A DNA stretch of 64,000 nt from NCBI GenBank assembly GCA_045600125.1, contig JAZRXH010000119.1:5374-69373 (forward strand), in the 5' to 3' direction. Source of the stretch: SIG622 sp045600125. GTDB lineage: Bacteria > Bacillota > Clostridia > Oscillospirales > CAG-382. Numbering within the stretch: the first letter of the stretch is position 1; each line of letters starts with the position of its first letter. The notes under the pieces are model-generated. The model was not told where the DNA came from. It did not search any database and was given only the letters and a program-made list of their open reading frames with translations. Position numbers and translations under genes: made by a program. This document shows, piece after piece, positions 23,570-31,062 of the stretch.

Positions 23570-24682
23570 TCACTTTAGGAAGTTGCCCTTGGCTTTGAGG
23601 AAGGCGTTCATGAAGCCGTCGAGCTCGCCGTCCATCACGGCGGTGACGTTACCGTCCTCGTAGCCGGTCCTTGCGTCCTTCACGAGGGTATAGGGCATAA
23701 AGACGTAGTTACGGATCTGGGAGCCCCACTCGATATTGAGCTTATCGCCCCGGATATCCTCGATCTTATCCAGCTTTTCACGGGTCTTGATCTCCATGAG
23801 CTTGGACTTCAGCATACGAAGGCAGGTCTCACGGTTCTGGAGCTGGCTTCGTTCGGTCTGACAGCCGACGACGATACCGGTGGGGATATGGGTGATACGC
23901 ACGGCAGAGTCGGTCTTGTTGATATGCTGACCGCCGGCGCCGCTGGCTCTGTGGCATTCCATCTTAATGTCTTCTTCCTTGATCTCGATGGAATTATCAT
24001 CGGTAAATTCGGGAGTGATCTCCACCGAAGCAAAGGAAGTCTGTCTTCTGCCGGAGGCGTCGAAGGGAGAAACACGGACGAGTCTGTGTACGCCGTTTTC
24101 GCTTCGGAGATAGCCGTAGGCAAATTCGCCCTGCACAAGGAAGGTGGCGCTCTTGATGCCCGCTTCGTCGCCGTCGAGGTAGTCGATGAGCTTTACCTTG
24201 AAGCCGCTCTTCTCTGCCCAGCGGTTATACATTCTGTACAGCATTTCCGCCCAGTCCTGCGCCTCGGTACCGCCGGCACCGGGATGGATGGACACGATGG
24301 CGTTGAGCTTGTCGAACTCTCCGGAAAGGAGCGCTCTTATGTTCTGATCCTCGTATTCCTTTTCAACTCTGGCAAGCTCTGAAAGGATCTCCTCGGTAAA
24401 GCTCTCGTCCTCTTCCTCCAGAGCCATGGCGATGAGCTGTTCGAGGGAATCGGCGTCGCCGGAAAGTCTGTCGTAGCCTTCGATGACTGCCTTTGCGTCC
24501 TTGAGGGCGGTCAGGACGGTCTGGGTATCCTCCCGTCCCCAGAAGTCGGCTGCGCAGGTCTCGGCTTCGAGATCCTTTGCCTTCTGTCGGTTCTCGTCGA
24601 CTCTGAGGCTTTCGGCGAGCTCCTTTATATCTTCCTTGAGGGATTGCAGTTTAAGTCTTGCTTCATCAAGCTGGATAATCAA
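23570..24682 (-). CDS. prfB: Peptide chain release factor 2 (RF2)
   Basis: RF2 recognises UAA and UGA stop codons and triggers peptide release. The 370-residue protein has the peptide anticodon SPF within RLVRVSPFDASG and the catalytic GGQ in ASGAGGQHINKT, which distinguish it as RF2 rather than RF1. An upstream ATG is in frame, but TTG at 24682 is preferred because GGAGG lies 8 bases before it and it gives the usual length. The reading frame is continuous through the point where many bacteria have a CTTTGAC programmed frameshift, so that autoregulation is absent here. Confidence 0.95.
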   Translation of the reverse strand: MIIQLDEARLKLQSLKEDIKELAESLRVDENRQKAKDLEAETCAADFWGREDTQTVLTALKDAKAVIEGYDRLSGDADSLEQLIAMALEEEDESFTEEILSELARVEKEYEDQNIRALLSGEFDKLNAIVSIHPGAGGTEAQDWAEMLYRMYNRWAEKSGFKVKLIDYLDGDEAGIKSATFLVQGEFAYGYLRSENGVHRLVRVSPFDASGRRQTSFASVEITPEFTDDNSIEIKEEDIKMECHRASGAGGQHINKTDSAVRITHIPTGIVVGCQTERSQLQNRETCLRMLKSKLMEIKTREKLDKIEDIRGDKLNIEWGSQIRNYVFMPYTLVKDARTGYEDGNVTAVMDGELDGFMNAFLKAKGNFLK

Positions 24683-24944
24683 TGTCTTGTCCTCCGTACA
24701 CATATATTCAGTTTATATTATATACCAAAATCCCGCTTTTGTAAAGAGGGGAGCGTAAAATTTTACATTTCGGGCTTTTTCAGACCTTTTCGGGACTTTC
24801 GCGCTTTCCGGAACACCAAATAACGGTGAAAATCCGGGCGGCGTCCGACCGTGGAAAACTTCTCCACGACCATGTGTTCCAAACGGATGCTCCACTGTAT
24901 CTTGTGGTATCGCCTGCTCCGGAAGCAGCCCCGGAGGCGCCGAA

Positions 24945-25100
24945 AGTGGATAAATCTGTGGAATATGTGGATAACGCAAAAGCACAGAGCGAATACTCCA
25001 TACAGAAGCACGGGAAGGCTGTCGAAAAAAGTGGAAAATCCCGTGCCTGCGGCATTTCAGCACCGTTTTTTGTGGACAAATCTGTGGAATATGTGGAAAA
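24945..25100 (+). promoter_or_regulatory. Duplicated triplet of DnaA-box-like sites
   Basis: Two groups of three same-strand nonamers: AGTGGATAA (24945), TGTGGAATA (24957), TGTGGATAA (24966), and TGTGGACAA (25071), TGTGGAATA (25083), TGTGGAAAA (25092). The internal spacing is the same (12 then 9) in both groups, and the groups are 126 bases apart. TGTGGATAA is the reverse complement of the consensus DnaA box TTATCCACA. The 680-base gap between prfB and ylbF has no other supported gene. Confidence 0.5.
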
Positions 25101-25276
25101 GTTGCAAGGGATATTTTTACAGATATACCGAAACGGTGCATATATTCAGAGAAAAATACGCCGTTTTCCACCCGAAAATCCCCTTTTCGGGGTTACTATA
25201 TATAGATGCGGAGAATCCACTTGCCCATGTTGGAATCCTGTGGAAAAATCCCCGTTCCGGTGCCCCGCGTGCGGGC

Positions 25277-25305
25277 TTGACAAGGCGCCGGTTTTCGTGT
25301 ATAAT
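25277..25305 (+). promoter_or_regulatory. Consensus promoter for the ylbF-family gene
   Basis: TTGACA (25277-25282), 17 bases, TATAAT (25300-25305), about 60 bases before the ATG. Confidence 0.88.
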
Positions 25306-25366
25306 ACCGGTAGTCGGCAGAGCTTGCCGTAAATACCTACTGATATATGAAAGTGAGAAAAAGAAA

Positions 25367-25768
25367 ATGGATGTAATCGAACTTGCAAGACAGCTTGGAC
25401 ACGCAATTCAGAACGAGCCCGCCTATAAGGCCGTTACCGCCGCCGGCGACGCCGTAGACGCCGATACCGACCTTACCGACCTCATCGGTGAATTCTCGGA
25501 CAAGCGTGAGCTGATCGCCGACACGACCGATCAGGCAAAGCTGGACGAGCTCGACAAGGAGCTGGAGGCTCTTTATAACAAAATCATGACAAGTCCGAAA
25601 ATGCAGGCGTTTGAGGAAGCCAAGCACGAATTCGGCCACCTCATGGAAAGGATCCTCGCCATCGTTACCAAGTCCGCCGACGGCGAAGACCCCGATACCG
25701 CCGAGCCCGACGAGGAGTGCGACGGCGACTGCTGCTCCTGCCACGGCTCCTGCGGCCACGAGCACTAA
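25367..25768 (+). CDS. Com_YlbF (RicF-like) family protein with Cys/His-rich tail
   Basis: In Bacillus, YlbF/RicF works with YmcA and YaaT in a complex that affects mRNA processing, competence and sporulation, and that complex carries iron-sulfur clusters. The 133-residue protein has the all-helical family core at about residues 1-105 (VIELARQLGHAIQNEPAYKA, then ELDKELEALYNKIM, then PKMQAFEEAKHEFGHLMERI). It ends in a tail with five cysteines and three histidines (CDGDCCSCHGSCGHEH). The tail is typical of a metal site. The start is the ATG at 25367, the first codon after a perfect promoter that gives a family-like N-terminus; longer frames upstream run through the DnaA-box region and are rejected. 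Confidence 0.85.
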   Translation: MDVIELARQLGHAIQNEPAYKAVTAAGDAVDADTDLTDLIGEFSDKRELIADTTDQAKLDELDKELEALYNKIMTSPKMQAFEEAKHEFGHLMERILAIVTKSADGEDPDTAEPDEECDGDCCSCHGSCGHEH

Positions 25769-25784
25769 AACGAACCAACCATTG

Positions 25785-26150
25785 CGTGGGGCTGCTCGCC
25801 CCCCCGGATTTATGGGGGCTGCTCGCCCCCATACCCCGTCGCCGCCTTTTGAAAAAGGCGGGCGAAAACTTTGAAATAAGCCCAAGTCCTGTCGGACTTG
25901 GGCTGCGTTTTTTCTTGACTAAAGGGTAAGTGCCTACTGTCTGTTGCGACATGCTAAAGTTTTCTTCGAAAACTTTCACTCAGAGAAACTTTGTGCGAAG
26001 TGACCATGAGCTTTGCCGCTTTGATATATGGCGGCAAAGCGGGGCAACATTCGGGCATCTGCGTCTCCGTTTTTTACTGAGGTGCATTCCCGATTTGCCC
26101 GCAGGGGCTACCCTGCTGGCGGCGGGGGCTCACCGCTGGCGAGAAGCTCC
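25785..26150. repeat. Composite palindromic repeat, most complete copy
   Basis: In order: two head hairpins (about 25787-25837), the CCGCC(T)n hairpin (25843-25862), GCCCAAGTCC/GGACTTGGGC (25880-25903), TGCCTACTGTCTGTTGCGACA, a GTTTTC-TTCG-GAAAAC stem, GCTTTGCCGC/GCGGCAAAGC (26010-26040), and the GAGGTGCATTCCCGATTTGCC tail. This copy shows the order of all modules and ends just after the ylbF-family gene and before trmB. Confidence 0.85.
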
Positions 26151-26161
26151 CTGTTATATAC

Positions 26162-26872
26162 TTATTCTTCGGTCGAATAGCGTGTCTTGTCGTTGGGCAC
26201 GTCGAGGATATCCTCGAGCTTGACCTCGGGGCCGGAGGGCCGGGCGACGAGTCGGTTAATGGAATAGCCCCGGGCGGAGAAGGTCGCTTCGTACTCGGTG
26301 ACCACGTTGTCGGCGTTATAAGGGGAATGATGGAGGTCGAAGGTCACGTCGGAAAGGGCGTAGCCGGAAAGCGGGAACTCCACGAGAGAGAAGTCGAAGA
26401 AGGGACGGTTATCGGTCTTGAAGTAGATCACGCCGTCCTTATTCAGAAGCTTCCGGTAGGTCAGAAGGTACTTCCGGTAGGTGAGTCTGCGCTTTGCGTG
26501 GCGCACCTTCGGCCACGGGTCGGAGAAATTCAGATAGATCTCCGAAAGCTCCCCGTCTGTAAAATAGTCGCAGAGGTAGTCGGCGTCGCCGCAGACAAAA
26601 CGCACGTTGTCGATCGCCGGGTCGGCTTCCACCTTCTCCATGGCGAGCATAATCACGTCCTTGACCCGCTCCATGGCGATAAAGAAACGCTCCGGGTGCT
26701 TTTTTGCCATGCCGAGGACGAAACTGCCCTTGCCGCAGCCGATCTCGAGACACAGCTTGCGGTCTCCCGCCAGCTCCTGCCACTTTCCCTTATATTCGGT
26801 CGGGTTCTCGATATGGATATCCGCACACTGTGCCATACGCTCGTCGGTGTGCTTTTTCTTTCTCATTCGCAT
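26162..26872 (-). CDS. trmB: tRNA (guanine46-N7)-methyltransferase TrmB
   Basis: Methylates N7 of G46 in the tRNA variable loop using S-adenosylmethionine. The 236-residue protein has the SAM motif LEIGCGKGSFV (about residues 40-50), the catalytic-region motif NFSDPWPKVRH (about 113-123) and RLTYRKYLLTYRKLL. The ATG at 26872 (codons for MRMRKKKHT) is chosen over an in-frame ATG 27 bases upstream because AAAGGA lies about 11 bases before it. A short C-terminal extension (LEDILDVPNDKTRYSTEE) is present. It stands alone next to a repeat. Confidence 0.95.
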   Translation of the reverse strand: MRMRKKKHTDERMAQCADIHIENPTEYKGKWQELAGDRKLCLEIGCGKGSFVLGMAKKHPERFFIAMERVKDVIMLAMEKVEADPAIDNVRFVCGDADYLCDYFTDGELSEIYLNFSDPWPKVRHAKRRLTYRKYLLTYRKLLNKDGVIYFKTDNRPFFDFSLVEFPLSGYALSDVTFDLHHSPYNADNVVTEYEATFSARGYSINRLVARPSGPEVKLEDILDVPNDKTRYSTEE

Positions 26873-27368
26873 CGTTTTGTCATTCCTTTCAAGAATCAAA
26901 ATATCAGCAAAGTAAAATCGCCATATACGGAAAAATCAAGAAAAATCGCCAGTAGAATCAAAGCAAAGACCGGGCATAATTCGCCCGCCTTTGCAAAAAA
27001 TACGCTTGTCGCAGGAATTCTGCGCTTGCGAACGGCGTTTTGCAAATCCGGAATTCTCATATATGAAATTATGAAATCCGAAAATCCGAAAAATCGGGAA
27101 AGAACGGAGCTTTTCGCTCACGCATCCGTGCTTTTTGTCCGGCAAAGGCTCGGGCAGATACCCGAAACGCCGCCTTTTTGGCAGAAAGCAGAATATAGAA
27201 GAACTTCCCTCCGCCTTTTTGCGGCAAAGCCCGCCGGAAGCCGGGAGGCAGGGGAAAAAGAACCCCGGAGAAAACAGCGGCGTCAGCCAAAAAACAGGAC
27301 TCCGGGACAAAAAACAAGATAAACAGGAAAGGAAGCTTTCATTTTTCAGTGAAAGCACGGTCATAACT
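26873..27368. other. Intergenic stretch, trmB to DUF378 gene
   Basis: I see no gene or member of the repeat family in these 496 bases. The only structure is a perfect GCTTTCA/TGAAAGC inverted repeat just before the DUF378 start (about 27334-27355). Confidence 0.5.
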
Positions 27369-27581
27369 ATGCTTGACAGAATCGCACTGGTACTTGCCAT
27401 CATCGGCGGTCTGAACTGGGGCGGCATCGGCCTCTTTCAGTTTGACGCCGTGGCATGGCTGTTCGGCGGTCAGGACGCTGTCCTCAGCCGGGTGGTATAC
27501 GTCGTAGTGGCTCTCGCCGCACTCTGGTGTATCTCTCTTCTGTTCCGCTCAAGAGAAGTCCTGCCGGACAACCACAACTGA
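27369..27581 (+). CDS. DUF378 domain membrane protein (YuzA-like)
   Basis: The 70-residue protein is nearly all DUF378: LDRIALVLAIIGGLNWGGIGLF, then the second helix RVVYVVVALAALWCISLLF. Two membrane segments are expected and the role of the family is unknown. A longer frame exists upstream, but the family N-terminus fits the ATG at 27369. No clear Shine-Dalgarno is visible; a GCTTTCA/TGAAAGC hairpin lies just upstream and could affect translation. A terminator follows. Confidence 0.85.
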   Translation: MLDRIALVLAIIGGLNWGGIGLFQFDAVAWLFGGQDAVLSRVVYVVVALAALWCISLLFRSREVLPDNHN

Positions 27582-27654
27582 TCTTGCCGTAAACGGCGAA
27601 CAGCCTTGCGCTTCGGCAGCGCCAAAACAGACGGGAAGTGCAGGGAAAAGCCTT

Positions 27655-27693
27655 CGGAGGGCTGTGCGGGAACGTGCGGCCCTTCCGTTTTTT
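27655..27693 (+). terminator. Terminator of the DUF378 gene
   Basis: CGGAGGGC (27655-27662) pairs with GCCCTTCCG (27679-27687) with one bulge, followed by TTTTTT. Confidence 0.75.
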
Positions 27694-27713
27694 GCAGGTA
27701 ATGAAAATGCGTT

Positions 27714-28583
27714 TTACAGAAGCGGTATGATTTCCCTTACCGACGGGAAAACGAGGTCGGCAGTCTGATCTTCCGGCGCCGCAAGCCGCATTTTCTCGGT
27801 GGTCTCGCCGCTCATGACAAGGATCGAGCAGAGTCCGTTGCGCCTGCCGAGGGCGATATCGGTATAAAGTCTGTCGCCGATCATGGCGATCTTTTCCTTT
27901 GGGACGCCGGACATCAGAGCCAGCATCTCCGCCGTTTCGGCGTAGGGCTTTCCGAAATACCGGGGCTGTTTTCCGGTGGAAAGGCTGATGGCGGCACAGA
28001 GAGCGCCGCTGTCCGGGATAAAGCCGTCCTTTGTGGGGCAGTTGATATCGGGATGGGTGGAATAGAAGACCGAGCCGTTCCGGATGAGGGTGCAGGCGTG
28101 CTCCAGCCTCTCGTAGGTCAGCGTCTTATCGAAGCTCACAAGGGTGATCGGCGCTTCCTCGTGGATATCCGCCAGCGGGATTCCGGCGCTCGCAAGGCTC
28201 TCGCAGAGAGCGGGCGTGCCCATCACGTAGACCTTCTCCCCTTTGTGGTACCGATTGAGGAATGCCGCCGTCACGTCGCCGGAGGTGACGATATTACTTC
28301 TTGTGCAGGGGAAGCCGAGGCGCACAAGGCGCTTCACGTATTCCTCGGGGCTTCGGGAGGCGTTGTTCGTAAAGTATACCAGCTTTCTGCCCTTTTTGAG
28401 GATCGTTTCGCAGAATTCGATGGCGCCGTCGATCACGTCGTCGTCAAGATACAGCGTTCCGTCCATGTCGAGGACGAAAAGCCCCGCATCGTCGATCCGT
28501 TTCTTTGCGGCGTCGCCTTCGGAAAACTCCCTTGTACCGTAGACAAGAGAGGCACGCGCATTCTTATGCTCCACACAGTCCAT
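27714..28583 (-). CDS. HAD-IIA family sugar/aryl phosphatase (NagD-like)
   Basis: The HAD nucleophile motif DMDGTLY lies at about residues 39-45, YFTNNASRS is motif II, and MIGDRLYTDIALG near residue 240 carries the motif IV acids. The cap arrangement (HPDINCPTKDGFIPDSGA, FGKPYAE) is that of subfamily IIA, which includes NagD and p-nitrophenyl phosphatases acting on sugar or nucleotide monophosphates. The N-terminus has about 30 extra residues before the catalytic core, so translation may begin later than 28583. It convergently faces the DUF378 gene. Confidence 0.9.
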   Translation of the reverse strand: MDCVEHKNARASLVYGTREFSEGDAAKKRIDDAGLFVLDMDGTLYLDDDVIDGAIEFCETILKKGRKLVYFTNNASRSPEEYVKRLVRLGFPCTRSNIVTSGDVTAAFLNRYHKGEKVYVMGTPALCESLASAGIPLADIHEEAPITLVSFDKTLTYERLEHACTLIRNGSVFYSTHPDINCPTKDGFIPDSGALCAAISLSTGKQPRYFGKPYAETAEMLALMSGVPKEKIAMIGDRLYTDIALGRRNGLCSILVMSGETTEKMRLAAPEDQTADLVFPSVREIIPLL

Positions 28584-28911
28584 TTTACTTTTGCCCGCCC
28601 TTTGCGAAAAGCAAGGGGCTTTCCTTCCGTTCTCGGTACTCTCGTATCCCGGTCATAGCCACGGTCATTATTGCCGCGGTCAGCGTTTACAAGTGCTTCC
28701 GGTATGCCGGCTTTTTCCGTCCGTCCCGTCCGCATCCAAGCGGGAAAGCAAAAGAATCCGAACAGATTCGCCTCAAGTGTCGTTTATAATCTCGCCGTCG
28801 GCATACGACCGTTATTATAAACCGATTATAATGCCCCGGAAAAGTTTTTTCAAGAAAATATATGTTAAATTTTCCGTGCGGTGTTTTTCGCAATGTGAAT
28901 AATTACAAATA

Positions 28912-28940
28912 TTGACAAGGTTTCCCTCTTAATTTATATA
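28912..28940 (+). promoter_or_regulatory. Upstream candidate promoter for the sigma factor gene
   Basis: TTGACA (28912-28917), 17 bases, TATATA (28935-28940). It lies about 100 bases upstream of a second candidate; the two could act in tandem. Confidence 0.55.
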
Positions 28941-29008
28941 TTACATCCAAATAAGGGCGGAAAAATTTATGGATAACGGAAAAAAACGAGGCAAACAAAG
29001 ATTACCTA

Positions 29009-29037
29009 TTGACAAAATCCACCGTTTATGTTAAACT
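29009..29037 (+). promoter_or_regulatory. Proximal promoter for the sigma factor gene
   Basis: TTGACA (29009-29014), 17 bases, TAAACT (29032-29037). Its position rules out translation starts before about 29045. Confidence 0.7.
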
Positions 29038-29074
29038 ACTCACAGTGAAATATTTGAATAAGTATCGGTGGCAA

Positions 29075-29719
29075 ATGGACGATCGGAAAAGTTTTGAGAA
29101 AAGCGAAGAGATAAGCGGATCTGTCAAAGCGGAGTCCTCGGCAGAAGCTCCCGCAGGCGCCTCGGTTTATGCGTCGGGATCGGAAGCGGATGACGGAGAA
29201 TTCGAGCATACGGCAAGGCGTTTTGACAAGGTTCTGCGTGCTATCGCCGGCTCCTTTGAAGGAGTCCCGGAGTCCGAATTTGACGATCTTGTCCAGGAGG
29301 GTCTGATCGCTCTCTACCGTGCGTTCTGCAGTTACAAGCCGGGAATGTCGAGGTTTTCGACCTATGCGGAGGTCTGCATCAAGCGGGCGATGGTATCGTA
29401 CCTGCGAAGTTACAACGCCAAAAACCACAGGGTCATCTCCCTTCCGGAGGACGATGAGATGTCGGCAGACGGCGGGGCGCTTGCATCGGCTGCGGGCAGC
29501 TTCGGACAAGATCCGGAGTCGCTGTACCTGTCGAAGGAGAGTCTTCAGAGTCTGAAGAGGCGTGCGCTTGAGCAGTTATCGGACTACGAGCGGTGCGTAT
29601 TTCTTCTGTATCTCGAGGGCTTCGAGTCGGGAGAGATCAGCCAGACGCTGGGAAAACCGCAGAAGTCGGTGGACAACGCCCTTGTGCGGATCCGCAGGAA
29701 GCTTTCGGGAAAAAGCTGA
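29075..29719 (+). CDS. Sigma-70 family RNA polymerase sigma factor, SigH-like
   Basis: The 214-residue protein has region 2 (SEFDDLVQEGLIALYRAFCSYKPGMSRFSTYAEVCIKRAMVSYLR, written here only in outline: FDDLVQEG, FSTYAEVCIKRAM) and region 4 (SDYERCVFLLYLEGFESGEISQTL, with QKSVDNALVRIRRKL as recognition helix). The layout and the R-KL ending resemble the SigH stage 0 factor that starts sporulation, although SigH-specific identity cannot be settled by eye. The first 45 residues are polar and variable. The ATG at 29075 is chosen because upstream in-frame starts overlap the promoter. SpoIIP elsewhere in the window fits a sporulating host. Confidence 0.82.
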   Translation: MDDRKSFEKSEEISGSVKAESSAEAPAGASVYASGSEADDGEFEHTARRFDKVLRAIAGSFEGVPESEFDDLVQEGLIALYRAFCSYKPGMSRFSTYAEVCIKRAMVSYLRSYNAKNHRVISLPEDDEMSADGGALASAAGSFGQDPESLYLSKESLQSLKRRALEQLSDYERCVFLLYLEGFESGEISQTLGKPQKSVDNALVRIRRKLSGKS

Positions 29720-29866
29720 GGCAGAACGTCGATCCTTTGCAGCCGTGATTATTCGGTATCCACTCTGTATGCCTATGCGAAAAGCATCGCCAAAGTGCGA
29801 GCGTGGGTTATCACCATGCAGGGCAATAACAAATTTTTATCCAAAGTTAAAGCGAGGGAAAAAATC

Positions 29867-30148
29867 ATGTACGAAAACAAGACATTGGTATGTAAGGATT
29901 GCGGTAAGGAATTCGAGTTCACCGCAGGCGAACAGGAATTCTACGCAGAGAGAGGCTTCCAGAACGAGCCCCAGAGATGCAAGGAATGCAGACAGGCAAG
30001 AAAGAATGCTTCCAAGGGTCAGAGAGAATACTTCACCACTACTTGCGCTAAGTGCGGCAAGGAAGCTAAGGTTCCCTTCCAGCCCAGCGATGACAGACCC
30101 GTATACTGCAGCGAATGCTTCGCAGCTATGAAGGCTGAACAGCAGTAA
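29867..30148 (+). CDS. Small double zinc-ribbon protein
   Basis: The 93-residue protein has four CxxC pairs: C9/C12, C38/C41, C60/C63 and C81/C84. They form two zinc-binding modules, with VCKDCGKEFEFTAGEQEFYAERGF as the first (zf-trcl type) and TTCAKCGKEAKVPFQP as the second. This family is widespread in Clostridia and has no assigned role; nucleic-acid binding is plausible. GAGGGA lies about 7 bases before the ATG, and an in-frame start 72 bases earlier lacks a site. It lies about 150 bases after the sigma factor gene on the same strand. Confidence 0.82.
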   Translation: MYENKTLVCKDCGKEFEFTAGEQEFYAERGFQNEPQRCKECRQARKNASKGQREYFTTTCAKCGKEAKVPFQPSDDRPVYCSECFAAMKAEQQ

Positions 30149-30349
30149 CAGATTTGCCACATTAACATAGTTTCCGAATGGTATTCGTCTTTATGCCGGT
30201 GATAACACGGATCCTAAGTTAAAGACATTACCGTGTTTGGTTTGCCGCAGGACTCTTTTGTGATATTTTCCGTCGCAGGGCCTATCCAACGGCTGTCCCT
30301 GACATCAATTCAAAAATCTATGGAAAGAGCCGACACGTCAAGTGTCGGT

Positions 30350-30550
30350 TCTTTTTTGCAGGGAGCCCCTGCGGGCAATTCGGGAATGCACCTCTGTATA
30401 AAACGGGAGTGCATATGCCCGAGTATTGTCCCGCTTTGCCGCCGCGGGGAGGCCCCGCTGCCACTTCGGGAATGCACCGCAGACAAAAACGGGAATACAG
30501 ATGCCCGACTATTGTCCCGCTTTGCCGCCATATATCAAAGCGGCAAAGCT
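30350..30550. repeat. Two tandem modules of the TTTGCCGC-type palindromic repeat
   Basis: Two reverse-oriented copies of the module that reads (GCAATTCGGGAATGCACC...GGGAGTGCATATGCCCGA...TATTGTCCCGCTTTGCCGCC) in part: the first has lost its closing arm at 30445, the second has GCTTTGCCGC/GCGGCAAAGC intact at about 30519-30549. No gene is supported between 30149 and 31062. Confidence 0.75.
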
Positions 30551-30598
30551 CATCCTTTATCGGAATTCGCAATTTGGAATTATTTTCTGCAGCGAAAT

Positions 30599-30823
30599 AT
30601 TTGCGCTTTGCGCAAATGTGAAATAATGGCTTTTCGCCATTGTGAAATATTCTCGCTTTCGCTCGAATGTGAAATGAAATAAACTCCCTCATTTTCACGC
30701 CCGCAGGCATTTCACACGCCGCAGGCATTTCACACGCCGCAGGCGTATTTCACACCCGAAGGGTATTTCACAAATCCCGTAAGGGATTTATTTCACTGCG
30801 GAGTGTTCCGAGGACACTCCGCA
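30599..30823. repeat. Array of nine variable stem-loops separated by GTGAAAT / ATTTCAC
   Basis: Left part, heptamer GTGAAAT after each stem-loop: ATTTGCGC/GCGCAAAT (30599-30617), AATGGC/GCCATT (30625-30641), ATTC..GAAT (30649-30668, imperfect). Centre: about 20 bases with no stem. Right part, ATTTCAC between stem-loops (30709, 30727, 30747, 30765, 30790): short GCC/GGC, GCC/GGC, ACGCC/GGCGT, ACCC/GGGT, AAATCCC/GGGATTT, and a perfect 10-bp TGCGGAGTGT/ACACTCCGCA (30797-30823). Most stems differ from each other; the heptamer does not. It encodes no protein. Confidence 0.85.
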
Positions 30824-30992
30824 TGGGAGCCCCCGCCGGCAATTCGGGAATGCACCGCAGACAAAACCGGGAGTGCATATGCCCGACTATTGTCCCGCTT
30901 TGCCGCCATATATCAAAGCGGCAAAGCTCGTGGGTTCTGTGGAAACGGTTATCTCCTACCGTCCGCTGAGGTCAAGACACGACCTCAGCGGA
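30824..30992. repeat. Palindromic repeat after the stem-loop array
   Basis: A reverse-oriented TTTGCCGC module (stem about 30898-30927) is followed by a perfect 12-bp palindrome TCCGCTGAGGTC/GACCTCAGCGGA at 30962-30992. Confidence 0.8.
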
Positions 30993-31062
30993 TATTGTTT
31001 CGGAGCACTCGGTAAAAGTTACTTTGAGTGAAAGTTTTCGAAGAAAGCCATAGGTCTTCCCC

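Noticed and set aside
24826..25332. 168-residue frame across the DnaA-box-like region, with repeated VDKSVEYV
   Set aside because: No ribosome site and unlikely composition; the repeat is better explained by repeated TGTGGA-type nonamers. It would need a homolog to be reconsidered.
30599..30823. CRISPR array or integron attC array
   Set aside because: The constant element is only 7 bases and reverses orientation; the variable parts are palindromes of 10-27 bases, too short and too self-complementary for spacers, and no integrase or cassette genes are adjacent.
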